A stretch of 64,000 nucleotides of DNA from Verrucomicrobium spinosum DSM 4136 = JCM 18804 (GTDB taxonomy: Bacteria > Verrucomicrobiota > Verrucomicrobiia > Verrucomicrobiales > Verrucomicrobiaceae): contig NZ_ABIZ01000001.1 of assembly GCF_000172155.1 (NCBI RefSeq), positions 3,381,105 through 3,445,104 of the forward strand, written 5' to 3'. The notes under the pieces were generated by a model. It was not told the origin of the DNA, searched no databases, and was given only the letters and a program-made list of their open reading frames with translations. A program made the translations under genes and the position numbers. Positions 8,300-17,136 of this stretch are shown piece after piece. Position 1 is the stretch's first letter. Every line of letters begins with the position of its first letter.

Positions 8300-10579
8300 T
8301 CACTTTGCCGGGAAGGACTTCTTCTCCTGGCGTGCAGGGGCTTTGGCGGGCGGGGGATCCCAGGCGGGGAGCAGGGGAGTGGGTTGGGGTTGTTCCGCGA
8401 ACTGCTGCACCTCCGGGAAGGAGCGGTTCAGGTTTTCGATTGGAACCTGTTTCTGGGCAATGGAGTCGTCGCTGGCCACGATGATGGGCTGAACAAAGAT
8501 CATCAGTTCCCGCCGTTCCTTAGTCTTGGCGGTGGAGCCAAACAGGTGCTTCACGAGCGGGATGCGGGACAGGACGGGCACGCCGGACTTGTTGTTCCGA
8601 TCGCGTTCGGTGATGAGGCCCCCCAGGATGATGGTGGCTCCGTTGGGTACGACCACGGTGTTGCTGAGGGTCTGGGTGGAGAGGTTTGGCACCTGGTTGC
8701 CGCTGATCGTGGTGTAGCTGGCGATATCCAAGTTTTGCTGCACGAACTCAAGCTTCACTTCATTCTTGTCATAGATGTGGGGGACGATGTCCAGCTTTAG
8801 CTCCGCGGGGATGTACTGGGTGTTGGAGACAAAACCGTTGGTATCCGGATCGGACCCGATGCCGGAGCTGTAAGTCTGCCCGGGTATGGCGAGCTGCTGG
8901 CCGGTGGAGATGGTGGCCTTTTTGTGGTTGAGCGTCGTCACATAAGGGCGCTGCAACACGTGAAAGCGATCCGACTCCTCCAGGGTGTTGAGAAAGACGT
9001 TGAGGTGCTTGCCGATTTTACCGTACACCGTGAGCCCTTGCAGCGCTGGGAGGAAGTCGGCCACGTTGCCCAGGGCGGCCAGATCGGTCATGGCGTTGGT
9101 CTCTGTGGTGGAGGTCTTGTTGATGCCACCGATGACAAGGTTGTCATTCACCTGCTCCAGGGTGCGCACCCAGTCCAGGCCAAAACGGAAGTCCTTGCCC
9201 GTGGTGAACTCACCGATGATGGCAGAGAGAATGATCTGGGGTGGGCGCTTGTCCATCTGCGTGAGCAGATCGTCCAGCATGCGCAGCTGGTCCGGCGGAC
9301 CGGAGGCGTAGAAGGTGCTGTTGGGTGGATCCACGATGACGAGGGTCTTTCCAATAAGGATTGACTGGGATCTGGGCAACACGGTGTCCTCCAGCGTACG
9401 GGTTTCATTTTGAAAGGCAGCCGCACCGCCGCCAAAGCCTGAGCCTCCGCCCAATCCGGAGCCGTAGCTGGAACTGCGTCCGCCGTTGTCACTGCTCGTG
9501 TTACCAGCCCGGGAGGTGGCGACTGATGTTTGTTGGGTGTTCTGTCCAAGGGGCTGGGGGCCGTTGGGATCCACCACACCCCGGAGGAGAGCATTTTGCG
9601 CCACCTCCACAAACTCGGTGAGGTCCATGTAGCGCACTTTGCGCGAGATGAAACTCCGGATGGGGGATTCGTCGTCGAATTCCTTGATGAGGGTTTCGAT
9701 CTGCGCCATGTCCACCGGGCGAGCGATGACCAGCAGGGCGTTTTGGCGGGCTATCGGCACCAGTTTGGGAGGGGTCCTGCCAGATCCGTTTCCTCCGGCG
9801 GTGATCACTCCGCCTCCGGTTACGCCGCCTTTAGCAACGCCCCGACTGTCTCCAGGTGCGGAGCGGGCTGCAGCCGGAGTCGCTGTGGCGGTCGCATCCA
9901 GACCCAGAAGGGTGCCGATGGTGCGTGCGACCTCCTCGGCATCGGCGCGTTCAAGGAAATATTTTTTTGTAGTTGTCTCAGAAGACGGGGTGTCCACCTG
10001 GCGCACAAGGTCGATGATGGCGCGGATGGTGGTGGAATTTTCCGTGATCACCAGAGCGCTGGCCTTGGGCACGGCCAGGATTTTGCCATAGGGGTGCAGG
10101 GTGATGATCTGGCTCAGCGCCTGTCCGGCCTCATCGGCGTCCAGGTGTTGCAGGGGCAGGAGATAGCTTACTACCTGGTCTCCCTGGGGCAGGCGGCTGG
10201 CATCCAGGATCATGTCCACCCCTTCGGTTGAGGGGAGCTTGCCTGCCTCAAAGGCGAGCACTTTCACCATCTGCTCCCCACTCGGGACGATGGCGTAGCC
10301 GCTGATGAGGAGGGACTTCTCGATGAACTCGATGACCTGGGCCTTGGGCATCTCTCCGCCTGTGTCCATGGAGAGGACGACCCCCTCCAGCTTGGGGTCC
10401 CTGATGATTTTTTTTCCGGTGAGCTCCTGGTAGATTTCCAGGATTTCTCCAATGGGAGCACCGGGCTTTTGCAGAGAAAGCCGGGTCCCCGGAGAGGGGG
10501 CGGGAATGTCCTGTGAAGCGAGGGTGCCAGCGAGTGCTAGGAATGACAAAACGACAGCGCGGTTCAGGAAGGCCTTCAT
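8300..10579 (-). CDS. gspD: type II secretion outer-membrane secretin GspD
   Basis: A 759-residue secretin forming the outer-membrane channel. A signal peptide covers about residues 1-22. It is followed by N0 (about 25-115), N1, N2 and N3 periplasmic domains and the C-terminal secretin domain (about 500-700) with the hallmark VPNGATIILGGLITE and RIPLVKHLFG. A Gly/Ser-rich insert (about residues 365-395) lies between N3-type and secretin regions, a known variable loop. The C-terminus is Pro/Lys-rich. It is the last gene of the minus-strand gspKLMCD operon, 15 bases after gspC, and faces the gspE-J operon across the IS110 junction. Confidence 0.95.
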   Translation of the reverse strand: MKAFLNRAVVLSFLALAGTLASQDIPAPSPGTRLSLQKPGAPIGEILEIYQELTGKKIIRDPKLEGVVLSMDTGGEMPKAQVIEFIEKSLLISGYAIVPSGEQMVKVLAFEAGKLPSTEGVDMILDASRLPQGDQVVSYLLPLQHLDADEAGQALSQIITLHPYGKILAVPKASALVITENSTTIRAIIDLVRQVDTPSSETTTKKYFLERADAEEVARTIGTLLGLDATATATPAAARSAPGDSRGVAKGGVTGGGVITAGGNGSGRTPPKLVPIARQNALLVIARPVDMAQIETLIKEFDDESPIRSFISRKVRYMDLTEFVEVAQNALLRGVVDPNGPQPLGQNTQQTSVATSRAGNTSSDNGGRSSSYGSGLGGGSGFGGGAAAFQNETRTLEDTVLPRSQSILIGKTLVIVDPPNSTFYASGPPDQLRMLDDLLTQMDKRPPQIILSAIIGEFTTGKDFRFGLDWVRTLEQVNDNLVIGGINKTSTTETNAMTDLAALGNVADFLPALQGLTVYGKIGKHLNVFLNTLEESDRFHVLQRPYVTTLNHKKATISTGQQLAIPGQTYSSGIGSDPDTNGFVSNTQYIPAELKLDIVPHIYDKNEVKLEFVQQNLDIASYTTISGNQVPNLSTQTLSNTVVVPNGATIILGGLITERDRNNKSGVPVLSRIPLVKHLFGSTAKTKERRELMIFVQPIIVASDDSIAQKQVPIENLNRSFPEVQQFAEQPQPTPLLPAWDPPPAKAPARQEKKSFPAK

Positions 10580-10594
10580 GAGGAAGCGGTCTGG

Positions 10595-11284
10595 CTAGGG
10601 GGTGTTGGGCACGGTTTGCACGCGCCGACGCTGGCGAACGGTGGGGGACTCTGACCTGCCGGGCACACTGGCAGGGGGCGGCGCGGTGGCCGCGACGTTT
10701 TGGCTGGCCAGGGCCTGGGTGGGGGGATGGCCCGGGGTTCGGTTCAAGGAGCCTGCAGGCCCGGCTGAGGGGGAGGCGGTTGTGGCTGTCGGTGAAGCCG
10801 GCGCAGTTGCTCCTGCTGTCTTGCGTTCTTTGGTCCCGGCGTTGGAGGGGGCCACACTTGCTGCGACGCTCTTCAAGTAGGCCTCGTTGTATTCCAGACG
10901 GGCTACCTCGGTTCCCCGGGCGATCTCTACGTAGCTGGCCTTCAGCGTGGTGGCGCGGTGCACCTGCTTGATGACCAGCCCCTCGGCATTGGGGGCACCT
11001 TCCTTGAGCGGATAGCGCTGTTGCGTCTTCACATTCACTAAAATTACGCGGTGGCCTTCGCCCAGATTGTCAATGCCGCCCAGAGCCAGGTCTTTGGCAA
11101 AGGATTGGCTCTCTATCGCCACGGGGGCGGTTTTCAAGGTAAAGGGATTGCGGGCCCAGTCCTGCTCGTAGCGAGACTGGGGATGTCGCTGGGGAGGCTC
11201 AAACGCCGTCAGTTCGACCTGCAAACAGGAAGTCAGCAAAACGGCACCCCACCATGCGACGGGCAGACGAGCGGGCACGATCAT
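10595..11284 (-). CDS. GspC/PilP-like T2SS protein, probable lipoprotein
   Basis: A 229-residue protein. The frame is open to 11332, but ATG 11284 overlaps the upstream stop as ATGA and yields a proper N-terminus: a short basic/hydrophobic signal ending in the lipobox LLTSC. Residues about 40-130 resemble the HR/PilP fold of GspC (NPFTLK, a GI near 75, VILVN, PLKEGA, VIKQVH), the domain that links the inner-membrane platform to the N0 domain of GspD. The second half is a Pro/Ala/Ser/Thr-rich low-complexity tail. Position next to gspD supports a GspC role. A lipid anchor instead of the usual transmembrane helix would be unusual for GspC and closer to PilP. Confidence 0.65.
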   Translation of the reverse strand: MIVPARLPVAWWGAVLLTSCLQVELTAFEPPQRHPQSRYEQDWARNPFTLKTAPVAIESQSFAKDLALGGIDNLGEGHRVILVNVKTQQRYPLKEGAPNAEGLVIKQVHRATTLKASYVEIARGTEVARLEYNEAYLKSVAASVAPSNAGTKERKTAGATAPASPTATTASPSAGPAGSLNRTPGHPPTQALASQNVAATAPPPASVPGRSESPTVRQRRRVQTVPNTP

Positions 11285-11811
11285 GACTGGGTGAGAGTGA
11301 GTTGGTACCAGCGGCGGAAGACCACCCGGCATTGGATTTGCGACGGGTCGGCCTGGTCAGGCGAGAGACGGCACTCTGGCACGGTGCAGCCTTCGGTGGG
11401 ACCCTGGACGAGGTAGATCCACTGCAACACGGCGGGCAGGGGGCCTTTGACGGTGAGCGTGACTCCAGACTGCCGGTAGAAAGGGGTCTTCACCGGGGCT
11501 TCGAACTGCTTGTCCAGAACGGCAAGTTTCTCCTCCCCTGCCAGCTTGAGGACGTGCTCGTAGAGGAGGTTGTCTGCGTCCAGGTCGGTGGAAGCAACGG
11601 GCTGGTTCTTCCTCAACCACTCAACGCGCTCCTGCCAGTCTTCCGCCTCTGCGAGAGTTTCCTCGATCTCCAGCTCCTCCAGGCCGATCTGATGAGAGCG
11701 GGCTTCCAGCTTCTTCTGCCATGAAGACAGATGCGCCGCGGCAATGAGGCCGCCCATGATGGCCAGCACGGCAAAGAAGACGATGAGCAGGCGTTTTTCA
11801 CCGGGTTTCAT
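11281..11811 (-). CDS. GspM/PilO-like inner-membrane T2SS protein
   Basis: A 176-residue bitopic protein: short cytoplasmic start, one transmembrane helix (about residues 8-28), an acidic coiled-coil (about 30-70) and a ferredoxin-like periplasmic domain. This is the layout of GspM/PilO, which pairs with GspL/PilN to stabilise the platform. Its start overlaps the 3' end of the gspL-like gene by 14 bases and its stop overlaps gspC, so the three are translationally coupled. Sequence conservation in this family is low, so the call rests on topology and context. Confidence 0.7.
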   Translation of the reverse strand: MKPGEKRLLIVFFAVLAIMGGLIAAAHLSSWQKKLEARSHQIGLEELEIEETLAEAEDWQERVEWLRKNQPVASTDLDADNLLYEHVLKLAGEEKLAVLDKQFEAPVKTPFYRQSGVTLTVKGPLPAVLQWIYLVQGPTEGCTVPECRLSPDQADPSQIQCRVVFRRWYQLTLTQS

Positions 11812-13021
11812 GAGAGCGTCCTCCTTTGCCTGTCAGGCCCTCAGCGCGAAAACTTGCCCGGTTGTCATCCAGGATGGTGGGCTGGGGGAAATTCCAGGCA
11901 AACTGACGCAGGCCCGGGCTGCCCGTCACATCAGCCTGGAATTGCTTGGCATGGGCCACGGTACTGGCTTCTCCCGCGACCGTCAGCTTCTCCCGGTCGA
12001 GTCCAAACTCTTTCAACCGGATGCCTTCCGGCGGCAGGAGAGAGACCACGCGGTGGAAGATCTCCGGCACATAGGTGTCCGGGTCCACCGCAGGTTCCAC
12101 CGCGAGCCATTGCTCCTGGGCAGCCTGGGTCTTTTGCATCTGGGGCCGCTGTAGGGCGATGCGATGCTCTCTCTCATCCAGGCTGCGGGACTTCCAGACG
12201 AGCGTGGCACCCCATGCGGCGAAGGCCAGAAAGTACACCGCCGCCAGTGAACCCAAGGCGAGCACCCGGCGGCGCTGCCGGGCCTGCTGCTGCCAGGCCT
12301 GCGCCACCTGGGGCGGCAGCAAAGGGCGGGTGCTCGCGGGCTGGACTGGCGCGGGCCGGGCTTCTTCCAGGACGGATCCCCCGGAAATCCGGGCTAAAGT
12401 TTCCACGAACTCAGGCTCTGACTGGGTCCACAGCCGCACCTCTGTGATGTCCATCGGAATCTCCCAGGCAGCCAGGCATTGCAACACGTCCCGGATCTCC
12501 CCCGCCGCCCTGTCATCCAATGTGGTTGCATGCAGGGTGGCAAAGTGCACGAGGTGCCCCTCCACTGTCATAGCCAGGACGTAACGCCCGAGCTCCTTCC
12601 ACAACGCGAGACCGCTCACTGGCAGAGGCAGGCACCGTGACGAAGGTTCAAAACTCCGGGGATGGCAGCGCAACCACTCCGCGAGTGGCGGTTCTGTGGC
12701 GAGTCCGGCAGAGCCGAGCAAGGTGCGCTGTGGCTGTTTCACGGTCTCCCAGCACGTCCAGGGTTGGCCCTCCGCGGAGGTCGCATCTCTGGCGGCCCAC
12801 CGCAGCGATGCCACTTGCTCCCCATCCAAGGTGCCCTCTTCTGGTTGCACGGCCCACAGGGGGATGGAGTCCAGCACCAGGCTCTCCATGGCAAAGATGC
12901 ATCCCTCACGATCTGAGGGACGGTTTTCCAGGCGTTCCCCTGTGCCGCCGTGGCGCAGCCTCCAGTATTCACGGCTCTCCTCTCCTGGGAAACACATCAG
13001 AGCGAGAGGGGGCGTTCTCAT
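11798..13021 (-). CDS. GspL-like T2SS protein (PilM/PilN type)
   Basis: A 407-residue protein. A cytoplasmic actin-like (PilM/GspL-N) region covers about residues 1-255. It is followed by one transmembrane helix near 262-282 (LAAVYFLAFAAWGATLVW), a coiled-coil, and a short periplasmic ferredoxin-like domain. In other systems GspL recruits the ATPase GspE to the membrane. The frame is open to a GTG at 13039, but ATG 13021 is preferred. A 129-bp gap without a gene separates it from gspK. Divergent sequence; called from architecture and from position between K and M. Confidence 0.72.
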   Translation of the reverse strand: MRTPPLALMCFPGEESREYWRLRHGGTGERLENRPSDREGCIFAMESLVLDSIPLWAVQPEEGTLDGEQVASLRWAARDATSAEGQPWTCWETVKQPQRTLLGSAGLATEPPLAEWLRCHPRSFEPSSRCLPLPVSGLALWKELGRYVLAMTVEGHLVHFATLHATTLDDRAAGEIRDVLQCLAAWEIPMDITEVRLWTQSEPEFVETLARISGGSVLEEARPAPVQPASTRPLLPPQVAQAWQQQARQRRRVLALGSLAAVYFLAFAAWGATLVWKSRSLDEREHRIALQRPQMQKTQAAQEQWLAVEPAVDPDTYVPEIFHRVVSLLPPEGIRLKEFGLDREKLTVAGEASTVAHAKQFQADVTGSPGLRQFAWNFPQPTILDDNRASFRAEGLTGKGGRSHETR

Positions 13022-13150
13022 GACAGACCTGATCAACACAGTGACTCGAATGAGGGCACCTTCTGGACATCGGGACCTTCAACAAGAAAACTTTCCGTCA
13101 CCGCATGAGTTTGCGGAGGTAATCCAGACGATTGCTGAGAAAAGAATTCT

Positions 13151-14125
13151 TCACGGCCGGCCTGCGGTTGACGGCACGAACTCATGCCAGGCCAGGACTT
13201 GCGTTTTGCCATCGCGGCGCTGTAGAGTGACCGCGATGCCCCGGGCGCAGTCATTGACGCGCCCGATACTCACCACACGAGGCGTATAACCATTCAGACC
13301 TACTAACTCTCCGGTGCCTTCCCCGCTGGGACGTCCCTTGCCAAGGCGATCATAGACCTCCTCCAGCTCTTCTGCCAGGTTGTCATCCAGCGTGCATGGG
13401 TGCCCGTCCAACCCATCCCGATGACGGGTGAAATTTTGTGCGCTGGTTAGAGGCACATCCAGCACGGCGGCGATGAGGGCCGGTTCCGCTTCATTAAGGT
13501 TCAGGCGCCCATCACCCCAGAGCGTGAACGCCTCCCGCCAGCGGGGGGCTGCTTGCATGACCCGGTCCATCCCGGGCACGAGCAGCATTTCATCCAGACT
13601 GCGAAAGGGTCGGTTGGCGGGACCACGAGACAGGCCTCTGGCTTTGTAGTCTGATGACTCGGCCCCTTTCAGATGCTTGAAGTCATCTTCGTCCACAAAG
13701 TCCATCAGTGCATCCACGACAGACTCAGCCTCCACTCGGGACAATCCCCAACTGGCGAAGAGGCGTTCCAGAACGGACCGATGGGTGTCTGTGAGGAGGT
13801 GGTTGACGTTCAGCCGGGCTTCCTCTGAGGTGATCTGCACCTCTATGGACTCGATGGAGTCCGGTTTCCCCCTGAGCAATGGATCGCCTGCCTCGATTTG
13901 CTGATGGCAGCCAATTGCCAGCCCGGACTCCGCCAGGTGCCGGGCTCGTGAGATCATTTCCCGTGCTACTCCCGCCTCCACGTCTTGCATGGCGATCATC
14001 AGGGTGGTGACCATGAGAAAGGACAGCAACGCAATGACCCACAACACCATCAAGAGGGCAGAGCCTCCTGGTGCCCGGTGTGACGGCCAGGCAGGAGCAG
14101 AGGTGCTGGGCTGCATGGCGGTCAA
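13151..14125 (-). CDS. gspK: minor pseudopilin GspK
   Basis: A 324-residue protein with the GspK-type N-terminus, GGSALLMVLWVIALLSFLMV, which lacks the Glu5 found in other pseudopilins and is the known signature of K. A large alpha-rich domain follows, with the typical LAESGL, EEARLNVN and LNLNEAE patterns and a helix-hairpin-helix-like region. GspK caps the pseudopilus tip with I and J. It lies 12 bases after the kinase-like gene and heads the gspKLMCD run. Several ATG codons near the start are possible; the second (MQPSTS) also works. Confidence 0.9.
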   Translation of the reverse strand: MTAMQPSTSAPAWPSHRAPGGSALLMVLWVIALLSFLMVTTLMIAMQDVEAGVAREMISRARHLAESGLAIGCHQQIEAGDPLLRGKPDSIESIEVQITSEEARLNVNHLLTDTHRSVLERLFASWGLSRVEAESVVDALMDFVDEDDFKHLKGAESSDYKARGLSRGPANRPFRSLDEMLLVPGMDRVMQAAPRWREAFTLWGDGRLNLNEAEPALIAAVLDVPLTSAQNFTRHRDGLDGHPCTLDDNLAEELEEVYDRLGKGRPSGEGTGELVGLNGYTPRVVSIGRVNDCARGIAVTLQRRDGKTQVLAWHEFVPSTAGRP

Positions 14126-14137
14126 GAGATCAGGTGT

Positions 14138-15346
14138 TCAGGCAGTCAGGTGCCGGCTGGTGACCGTCATCCCACCTGTGTTGTGCAGGGGCAGGCGCAC
14201 GGTGACCGTGGTTTCATCTTCGCCGGTGCAGGTGGCGGAAATGTTCCCTTCATGCAGGAGAATGACCTCCCGCACCGTGTTCAAGCCGGAGCCTACGCCG
14301 ATGATGGGCAGCTTGTCTTCTTTGGCCCGGGAGAAGGGTGAGCCAAAGATACGCTGCAACTCGACCTCGGGGAGGACGGCGCCTTTGAAGACGAAACGCA
14401 TGATGACGAAATCATCCTTGGCCCGGGCCTGCATTTGCAGCTCATGGATCTGGCCCAGGTCAGACACGAGATTGACCAGCAATTGGAGCAGCACCACCTC
14501 CAGAGAGGCGGCATCGCCTGCCACGGTCATGTCATCGCCGTCCACCTTGGAAGTGGTCTTGACGCCCTGGCTCTCACTGCGGGAGGAAAAGGAGGCGAAC
14601 ACTTCATCAAAGAGTTCCGTCACGCTGATGGTGTCCTTGTGCAGTTCAAACGACTCCTGTCCGCCGGTGGCAGAGAGCATCAGTTCGCCCACGAGGTTCT
14701 CCAGACGCTGGGAATGGCGTTTCATGGACTGGATCACGCGTGTGCGATCAGGAGGAGGAAGGAAGAGCACGATGGCACCGCCCACTTTGTCTTTTTGCAG
14801 GTGGATGGGCACGGCGCTGACTTCCAGCGCAGGAGGGCGCCCGACTTCTGATGTGGAGGGGCGCGTCACGCGGGCAGACTGCACTCTGCCAGTGCTCAGG
14901 GCATCATTGATCAAGCCTTGTAGTTTCTTCTCGCGCACCACCTCGGCGATGGGGCGCTGTAGTGGGCTCTGAGTAAGCTGGAACATGTGGATAAATTCTG
15001 CATTCACCAGGGTGATAACACCCTGGCCATCCACGACGAGGATGCCCTCCATCAGGCTGGCCAGGATGCAGTGCTGCATGAACTCATCCTGCTCACGCCG
15101 GGCGTTGGCAGAGGCGACTTGCGCCTTGAGTTCATCCATCTTGTCCGCCACGGCCTGGAGCTCGCGGTGGACCGGTCCCAGCCAGTGGAGGCTGCTGATC
15201 TGGAGCTTGCGGGGGAAGTGCCCGCCGTTGCCAAGGCTGGCTGCCCATTTCTCGATTTCACGTCCTGGCTTGATGCCCAGGAAGTACACGCCGGCGATGG
15301 CAAGGGCAGCAAGGATGAAGATGGCGAGGAGCAGGGACGACATCAT
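14138..15346 (-). CDS. PAS-containing histidine-kinase-like protein, probably a pseudokinase
   Basis: A 402-residue protein resembling PhoR-type sensor kinases. It has an N-terminal transmembrane helix (about residues 3-25), a helical linker, a PAS domain (about 85-185: VVDGQGVITLVN), then a DHp-like helix (KRHSQRLENLVGEL) and an HATPase-like region ending in VRLPL. Key catalytic parts look absent. The SHELRTPL-type box with the phospho-acceptor His is missing, so PAS runs straight into what is normally the second DHp helix. The G1 motif DNGPGI reads FKGAVL. The G2-like GVGSGL and a single Asn of the N box remain. No response regulator is adjacent. It is 12 bases ahead of gspK and may sense envelope state for this operon. 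Confidence 0.7.
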   Translation of the reverse strand: MMSSLLLAIFILAALAIAGVYFLGIKPGREIEKWAASLGNGGHFPRKLQISSLHWLGPVHRELQAVADKMDELKAQVASANARREQDEFMQHCILASLMEGILVVDGQGVITLVNAEFIHMFQLTQSPLQRPIAEVVREKKLQGLINDALSTGRVQSARVTRPSTSEVGRPPALEVSAVPIHLQKDKVGGAIVLFLPPPDRTRVIQSMKRHSQRLENLVGELMLSATGGQESFELHKDTISVTELFDEVFASFSSRSESQGVKTTSKVDGDDMTVAGDAASLEVVLLQLLVNLVSDLGQIHELQMQARAKDDFVIMRFVFKGAVLPEVELQRIFGSPFSRAKEDKLPIIGVGSGLNTVREVILLHEGNISATCTGEDETTVTVRLPLHNTGGMTVTSRHLTA

Positions 15347-15426
15347 GACGGGAGGGAATCAGAAGGGGAGGGGGAAGTGAGCTTGAGTGACGGAAGGGGT
15401 GTGCGCAATCTTGCAAAGGTGACAGA

Positions 15427-17136
15427 TTACAACGTGCGCCGGTAGAATCTCAGATTGGCCGCCACCAGCAGCAGCGTGCTGAGCACCACGGTGCAGAAGG
15501 TCATGGCCATGGCTTGGGCAAAGTCACCTTGCTCGAACTGGTTGAAGATAAAGCTGCCGACGGTCTGGATGCCAGGAGGCAGGAGCATGATGGACGCCAC
15601 CCAGTCGCGCAAACACATGATGACGATCGTGATCCATGCGACGAAAAGGCTGGGGCGCAACATGGGCAGTACGACCCCGAGAAGCACCCGCCACGACGGG
15701 GTGCCCAGACAGGCCGCTGCCTGCTCAAGACGCGAGGGGATCTGCTGCATGGCCGCATCCGCAAATCTCAGAGCTGTTGCCTGGTAGAGCGCCACATAAG
15801 CGAGCAGCAGTATGCCCAGGGTGCCATAGACGGGGAAGGGCACCCAGGGAACATTCCAAGCCAGGATCATGGCTACGGCCACCACCAGATTGGGCACAAC
15901 GCGGGGCAGCACGGAGAGTTGGTCCAGGAAGGAGACAAGCCGGCCGCGAAAACGGCTGAGGGCGTAAGCCACCACGGCACCAATGATCACCGTCAGGGTC
16001 GCGGCGGTCACGCTGAGCAGAAGGCTGGTGCTCAGGGCCTCGATGCCGCGGGAGCCGGGGCGGAAGATGGCGGCGTAGTTCTCCAGAGAGAGCTCTGGCC
16101 TGCCCCCTTGCCAGCGCTTGATCAAGCTCATGTACAGCACGGCGGCCACCGGCAGGACGGAACTGAAGAAAAACAAGGTGCCGAAAAACAGCCAGGATGC
16201 CGTGGTGCGACCGCGCCCGAGTGCGATGAGACGCAGGGCGGGGAGCCGCCCGTTGGTCACGGTCTGGCGGGCCATGAGGTGCTGGTTCAGCATCACCAGC
16301 GTCATGGCTGTAACGGCGAGCACGGCAGAGAGGGCCGCGCCGAGTGGCAGGTTGGTGGGCCAGCTGGTGAGCAGCTCATAGATCACCTCCGGCAGCAATG
16401 GGATGTTGGCCCGTGGGGCCAGGATGGCAGCGATGCCAAAGTTAGACACCGCATCAATGAACACGAGGATGCCCGCGTTCATGATGGCGGGTAGCAGCAG
16501 GGGCAGCGTGATGGCGCGGAAGATGCGCCACGGGGAGCTGCCCAGACAGCGTGCGGCATCCTCCATGCGGGTGGAGATGCCCAGCAGGGCGGACTCCACG
16601 AGCAGGGCCACGGCACCGAAGGAGGTGAGGGTCATCACCAGGATGATGCCTCCAAAGCTGAAGAAGGAGCCGCGCAGCCAGCCCGGAGGATTGACACCCC
16701 AGGTCTCCAGAAGGCCATGAGGCTGGAGCAGCAGCACATACGCCAGGGCCATCAGGTACGGCGGAGACATCACCGGAATGAGCAGGGAGACCCGCAGGAC
16801 GCTCTTGCCAGGTACAGAAGTTCTAGCCAACAACCACCCGGCGGGAATGCCCAGCAACCAGGCCGCGATGGTGGCGGCGACCCCGCACACGATGGAGTTG
16901 CTCCACATCTGGGCCAGGCCGTCCATGCGCATCATCTCCAGATACGGGGAGAGGAAGCCGGAGAAACTCCCTCTTAGAAGAGCGGGAAAGATGCTCTGGA
17001 GCACCAGCATGAAAAGCGGGTAGCCGATGGTGAGCGTCACGGCCGCGAGCCCGAGGTACACCGGCCAGGGAAGACGCCGGGCGGTGACGCCACGCAGGCG
17101 TCGCGCCGAGCCGCGGGGGAGAGTGCGTGAGCTCAT
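15427..17136 (-). CDS. ABC importer permease, fused two-domain FbpB type
   Basis: A 569-residue inner-membrane protein made of two homologous BPD_transp_1 halves, each with about six transmembrane helices. Two EAA loops are visible: EDAARCLG...AITLP in the first half and EQAAACLG...GVVLP in the second. This double-length layout is typical of ferric iron (FbpB/SfuB) and 2-aminoethylphosphonate permeases. Its start overlaps the stop of the binding-protein gene (ATGA at 17133-17136). It is the last gene of the ATPase, binding protein, permease trio and lies 80 bases before the kinase-like gene on the same strand. Confidence 0.9.
   Translation of the reverse strand: MSSRTLPRGSARRLRGVTARRLPWPVYLGLAAVTLTIGYPLFMLVLQSIFPALLRGSFSGFLSPYLEMMRMDGLAQMWSNSIVCGVAATIAAWLLGIPAGWLLARTSVPGKSVLRVSLLIPVMSPPYLMALAYVLLLQPHGLLETWGVNPPGWLRGSFFSFGGIILVMTLTSFGAVALLVESALLGISTRMEDAARCLGSSPWRIFRAITLPLLLPAIMNAGILVFIDAVSNFGIAAILAPRANIPLLPEVIYELLTSWPTNLPLGAALSAVLAVTAMTLVMLNQHLMARQTVTNGRLPALRLIALGRGRTTASWLFFGTLFFFSSVLPVAAVLYMSLIKRWQGGRPELSLENYAAIFRPGSRGIEALSTSLLLSVTAATLTVIIGAVVAYALSRFRGRLVSFLDQLSVLPRVVPNLVVAVAMILAWNVPWVPFPVYGTLGILLLAYVALYQATALRFADAAMQQIPSRLEQAAACLGTPSWRVLLGVVLPMLRPSLFVAWITIVIMCLRDWVASIMLLPPGIQTVGSFIFNQFEQGDFAQAMAMTFCTVVLSTLLLVAANLRFYRRTL

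Noticed and set aside
7886-8800. 304-codon plus-strand frame across the inverted repeat
   Set aside because: It runs through the nested inverted repeat and antisense into the conserved secretin domain of gspD; composition is not protein-like.
13989-14972. 327-codon plus-strand frame
   Set aside because: Antisense to gspK and the kinase-like gene; no recognisable family.
1073-15346. Type IV pilus rather than T2SS
   Set aside because: GspG calcium motif, GspK-type N-terminus, four minor pseudopilins and the secretin order point to T2SS; no PilT retraction ATPase is present. The PilO/PilP-like features of M and C were noted but are not decisive.
15514-16494. 326-codon open frame on the plus strand
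   Set aside because: Antisense to the ABC permease, whose two EAA loops and hydrophobic helices prove the minus-strand reading.
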